DNA of 64,000 nt, taken from contig JAURWJ010000101.1 of assembly GCA_030655015.1 (NCBI GenBank), forward strand, positions 1 to 64,000. The letters run 5' to 3'. A program made the translations under genes and the position numbers. Each line of letters starts with the position of its first letter. Positions within the stretch are counted from its first letter, which is position 1. This document shows positions 61,178 to 64,000 of this stretch, one piece after another. The notes beneath the pieces were generated by a model, which saw nothing but the letters and a program-made list of their open reading frames with translations, did no database searches and had not been told where the DNA came from. Source of the DNA: Methylotenera sp. (GTDB lineage: Bacteria > Pseudomonadota > Gammaproteobacteria > Burkholderiales > Methylophilaceae).

Positions 61178-61780
61178 TTACTTCATGCAGCTTTTTATCT
61201 TATTGGCCACAACCTCAATTGAAGTGTAAATGTCTTGGCTTCTTGCTCCATACCAAGTGCCAACAGGAGCAAAACCATCATTTGCAATTGCCCCAGTTTC
61301 TTTTTGGGCGCGAGTTATGTTCATAAAAACTATATTCACTTTACTCCCAACCAAAGAGGATTTCATATCAAATTTAACGATGTCTTTAACAGGTATCAAT
61401 TGATTAGAGTTTGAAATGGTTGAACCGTTTGCTATCAATGCGGATGCTTTATCATCGACATATTTAAAAACCCCTTGTCCCGATATAATTTGGGTATTAC
61501 TATTTCTATAGTAGTTACCAGTATATGCACCTACAAATGAATCCGATGAGTCTTGTAAAGTTACGGGGTCGTTTGTAATATTTTCAGCTACACACAATTT
61601 CAGCTTTGAAAAGTCTTGTGGTTCATTTGCTGAATAAGAAAAATCAACCTTATCTATATATGTACCACCATCAGAGCTTGCGCGAGTAAAAACATTGCTT
61701 GGTAAAGCTGCTTGAGTGGCGCAGGCGGTCAATCCAGCTATAGCAGCCAAGGCTGCTGAAAATGTTAATTTAGTTCCCAT
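61178..61780 (-). CDS. Predicted lipoprotein
   Basis: MGTKLTFSAALAAIAGLTAC lipobox. Confidence 0.65.
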   Translation of the reverse strand: MGTKLTFSAALAAIAGLTACATQAALPSNVFTRASSDGGTYIDKVDFSYSANEPQDFSKLKLCVAENITNDPVTLQDSSDSFVGAYTGNYYRNSNTQIISGQGVFKYVDDKASALIANGSTISNSNQLIPVKDIVKFDMKSSLVGSKVNIVFMNITRAQKETGAIANDGFAPVGTWYGARSQDIYTSIEVVANKIKSCMK

Positions 61781-61855
61781 CATTTTCCTTTCTAAGATTT
61801 AAAGTAGCTGATGCTAGAAATCACCACATCTCGCCAAAAAAAAATTGCTAAATTG

Positions 61856-62395
61856 CTATTCAGCCAGCTTGATTTCGCTGGCAATCCATTCATCAGTTCC
61901 TTTTATATTTTGTAGCTTTACGTAATACCTTGTCCTTATCAATGCCCCAAAGCTGTTTTGAGAATCTACGTATGCCAAAACCTCATGTGTGCAATTACCT
62001 AAATATTTTGTTTTTACATTGTCGTCTGTAATACTAGGGAATTTGGCTGTGGCTGGTGACTTTAATTTTTTCTCAATGAACCCTTGAGTCATAACAAAGG
62101 CAGTAACATCATTGCTGCAAGTTTTTTCATCTGCTATCGCTTTTTCTTCTGCTTCTTGCTTGGCTTCCTCTGCAAGTCTTGCAGCTCGCCGCTCCTCATT
62201 TTTTGCACGTTGTTCTGGAGTAGAGTTATCTTGAAAAATTTGAGGTAGCAAGGATAAAAGGATAAGAAACCCAAAGGTATAAACAATCATTCTTTTCCAG
62301 CGTGTTGGTCTCTTTGGTTTTGCGCCACATGATTGACATGTTTTTGCTTGGGTACTAACTTGGTGACCACATTCATAGCATTTAATTAAAGACAC
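61856..62395 (-). CDS. Zinc-ribbon membrane-anchored protein
   Basis: IKCYECGHQVSTQAKTCQSCGAKPKRPTRWKRMIVYTFGFLILLSLLP. Confidence 0.75.
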   Translation of the reverse strand: MSLIKCYECGHQVSTQAKTCQSCGAKPKRPTRWKRMIVYTFGFLILLSLLPQIFQDNSTPEQRAKNEERRAARLAEEAKQEAEEKAIADEKTCSNDVTAFVMTQGFIEKKLKSPATAKFPSITDDNVKTKYLGNCTHEVLAYVDSQNSFGALIRTRYYVKLQNIKGTDEWIASEIKLAE

Positions 62396-62470
62396 AAAAG
62401 CCCCTTTCTTCTTATTAGCACGTGCCTATAGTGCGTGGACTATATGCTACATTAAATTGATATTGACTGC

Positions 62471-62731
62471 ATGGAAAATGCGGACAATTTGGAATTAGAA
62501 AGAATTTTTGGTGAGGTTTTGCGTAAGCATAGAGCCGCGTTTGGCATATCTCAAGAGGAGCTGGCTTTTTTAGCTGGTGTAGATAGAACTTTTGTGTCGC
62601 GCATTGAACGGGGAATTAGACAGCCTTCTTTAAGAACGCTTATAGGCTTAGGCAAAGCGCTGAAAGTGTCTGCTGCTGATTTAGTATTGGAAACAGAAAA
62701 GCTATATCTAGATAGTCTGAATAGTAAATAA
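62471..62731 (+). CDS. XRE-family transcriptional regulator
   Basis: FGISQEELAFLAGVDRTFVSRIERGIRQPSLRTLIGLGKAL. Confidence 0.9.
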   Translation: MENADNLELERIFGEVLRKHRAAFGISQEELAFLAGVDRTFVSRIERGIRQPSLRTLIGLGKALKVSAADLVLETEKLYLDSLNSK

Positions 62732-62836
62732 ATTCTCAGCAGCAATCACTATCTTGTCATAGTGCGATTACGCGCACAAATCACACATGGTTTTTTATTG
62801 GCGAGTAACGCTTACCCTTAGCTGGAGTGTTTTTTT

Positions 62837-62856
62837 GCTATAAATATGCTATAAAT
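62837..62856. repeat. GCTATAAAT x2 at 11-bp spacing (candidate integrase arm sites, right)
   Basis: gctataaat at 62837 and 62848. Confidence 0.85.
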
Positions 62857-62879
62857 TTTTGTGTTTACAAAAAGAAAAA

Positions 62880-62910
62880 ACGCGGCACTCTCTGGAATGC
62901 CGCGTCTTTA
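62880..62910. terminator. Hairpin terminator downstream of tRNA-Met
   Basis: acgcggcactctctggaatgccgcgtcttta. Confidence 0.75.
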
Positions 62911-62911
62911 T

Positions 62912-62988
62912 TGGTGGTGAAAGAGGGACTTGAACCCTCGACCCCAGGATTATGAATCCTGTGCTCTAACCAGCTGAGCTACATCACC
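62912..62988 (-). tRNA. tRNA-Met (CAU)
   Basis: Reverse complement GGTGATGTAGCTCAGCTGGTTAGAGCACAGGATTCATAATCCTGGGGTCGAGGGTTCAAGTCCCTCTTTCACCACCA; anticodon CAT; encoded CCA. Confidence 0.93.
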
Positions 62989-63089
62989 TTGTAAATTGGT
63001 TGCCAAAACTTTAGCAAGGGCGCAATTTTAGTGGTTTAGGCGTTTATTGTCAAAGTAAAATTGCGCTTTAAATGCTAATTCTCACTTGG

Positions 63090-64000
63090 TTATACGTTAA
63101 ATCTGAAGTGCATCACATCGCCATCTTGCACGATGTATTCTTTGCCTTCTAAACGCATTTTTCCAGCTTCTTTAGAGCCTTGTTCGCCTTTGTTTTTCAC
63201 AAACTCATCGTAGGCAATGACTTCTGCGCGAATAAAGCCACGTTCAAAGTCTGTATGAATGACGCCTGCGGCTTGTGGTGCGGTAGCGCCTTCTTTGACT
63301 GTCCAAGCGCGTACTTCTTGCACGCCTGCGGTGAAGTAGGTTTGTAAGCCGAGTAGGGCGTAGGCAGCGCGAATTACGCGATTCAGGCCTGGTTCTTCTT
63401 GGCCTAGTTCGCTTAAAAAGAGTAGTTTGTCTTCTTCATCCAGCTCAGAAATTTCGCCTTCGATTTTGGCGCAGATACATACTACAGGCGAGTTTTCTAC
63501 TTGACCAAGGGCGACTACTTTGTCTAGGTGCGGGTTGTTTTCAAAGCCTTTTTCATCGACGTTGGCTAGGTACATCACTGGTTTAACTGTGATTAAGCAT
63601 AGTGGTTTAAGCAGTTGTAGTTCGTCTGCATCTAAACCAATTGTACGCACGGCTTTGGCTTCATTTAAGGCTGGTAATACTTTCTCTAACACGGCCATGA
63701 GGGCGATGGCGTCTTTGTCGCCACTTTTTGCTTTTTTACCTTCGCGTTGCATGGTTTTTTCTACGGTTTCCATGTCGGCTAAAGCTAGCTCGGTGTTGAT
63801 GACTTCTATGTCTGAAAGGGGGTCAATTTTATTGGCGACGTGAATCACGTTGCTGTCTTCAAAGCAGCGTACTACGTGGGCAATGGCGTCGGTTTCACGG
63901 ATGTTAGCTAAAAACTTGTTGCCTAGGCCTTCGCCTTTTGATGCGCCTGCTACCAGGCCTGCAATATCTACAAACTCAACAATTGCAGGTTGTACACGCT
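63090..64000 (-). CDS. ychF: Redox-regulated GTPase YchF; N-terminus outside window
   Basis: [36 protein letters not shown]-terminal [49 protein letters not shown]. Confidence 0.95.
   Translation of the reverse strand, partial: RVQPAIVEFVDIAGLVAGASKGEGLGNKFLANIRETDAIAHVVRCFEDSNVIHVANKIDPLSDIEVINTELALADMETVEKTMQREGKKAKSGDKDAIALMAVLEKVLPALNEAKAVRTIGLDADELQLLKPLCLITVKPVMYLANVDEKGFENNPHLDKVVALGQVENSPVVCICAKIEGEISELDEEDKLLFLSELGQEEPGLNRVIRAAYALLGLQTYFTAGVQEVRAWTVKEGATAPQAAGVIHTDFERGFIRAEVIAYDEFVKNKGEQGSKEAGKMRLEGKEYIVQDGDVMHFRFNV

Larger units (their letters stand above)
54816..62957. mobile_element. Island B: ~8.1-kb P4/satellite-like integrative element at tRNA-Met
   Basis: 46-bp direct repeats at both ends; integrase, AlpA, primase-helicase; GCTATAAAT 11-bp-phased repeats at both ends. 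Confidence 0.9.

Overview
The window looks like a betaproteobacterial chromosome, probably Methylophilaceae-like (judged from gene content only). Four parts can be read. (1) 0-12 kb: the decaying end of a surface-polysaccharide locus (UDP-GlcNAc 2-epimerase end, Wzz-like protein, several frameshifted or truncated sugar-nucleotide epimerase/dehydratase stubs) interleaved with many toxin-antitoxin-type cassettes (AbiEii-like, PemK/MazF-like, RelE-like, MntA/HepT, VapBC, HicB remnant). (2) 11.8-17.3 kb and 22.1-31.4 kb: ordinary core genes (MacAB-like exporter, CorA, secG, tpiA, nnrD, recJ, Y-family polymerase, msrA). (3) 17.45-22.14 kb: a 4.7 kb mobilizable island (tyrosine integrase, AlpA, MobV/Pre-type relaxase) in a tRNA-Leu(GAG) gene. 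(4) ~31.5/34.1-62.96 kb: a tandem pile-up of islands at the 3' end of a tRNA-Met(CAU) gene. Island A (34.1-54.8 kb) carries AbiE-like TA, a PLD-SNF2 helicase plus Eco57I-like methyltransferase pair, ArdA antirestriction, an S8 protease plus AAA ATPase pair, and a MobC-like relaxase with coupling protein. Island B (54.8-62.96 kb) is P4/satellite-like (integrase, AlpA, primase-helicase). The three integrase genes are each associated with a different short, 11-13 bp-phased direct repeat found at both ends of their island. The most promising candidates for undescribed biology are the AAA-HTH/S8-protease pair with upstream TGCATTA repeats, the large hairpin upstream of ardA (possible single-strand promoter), shared TGTCGAT operator-like repeats at the fic and defence-helicase genes, and the TGCAACT cluster after the satellite primase. 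Calls come from reading translated motifs only; no database search was run.
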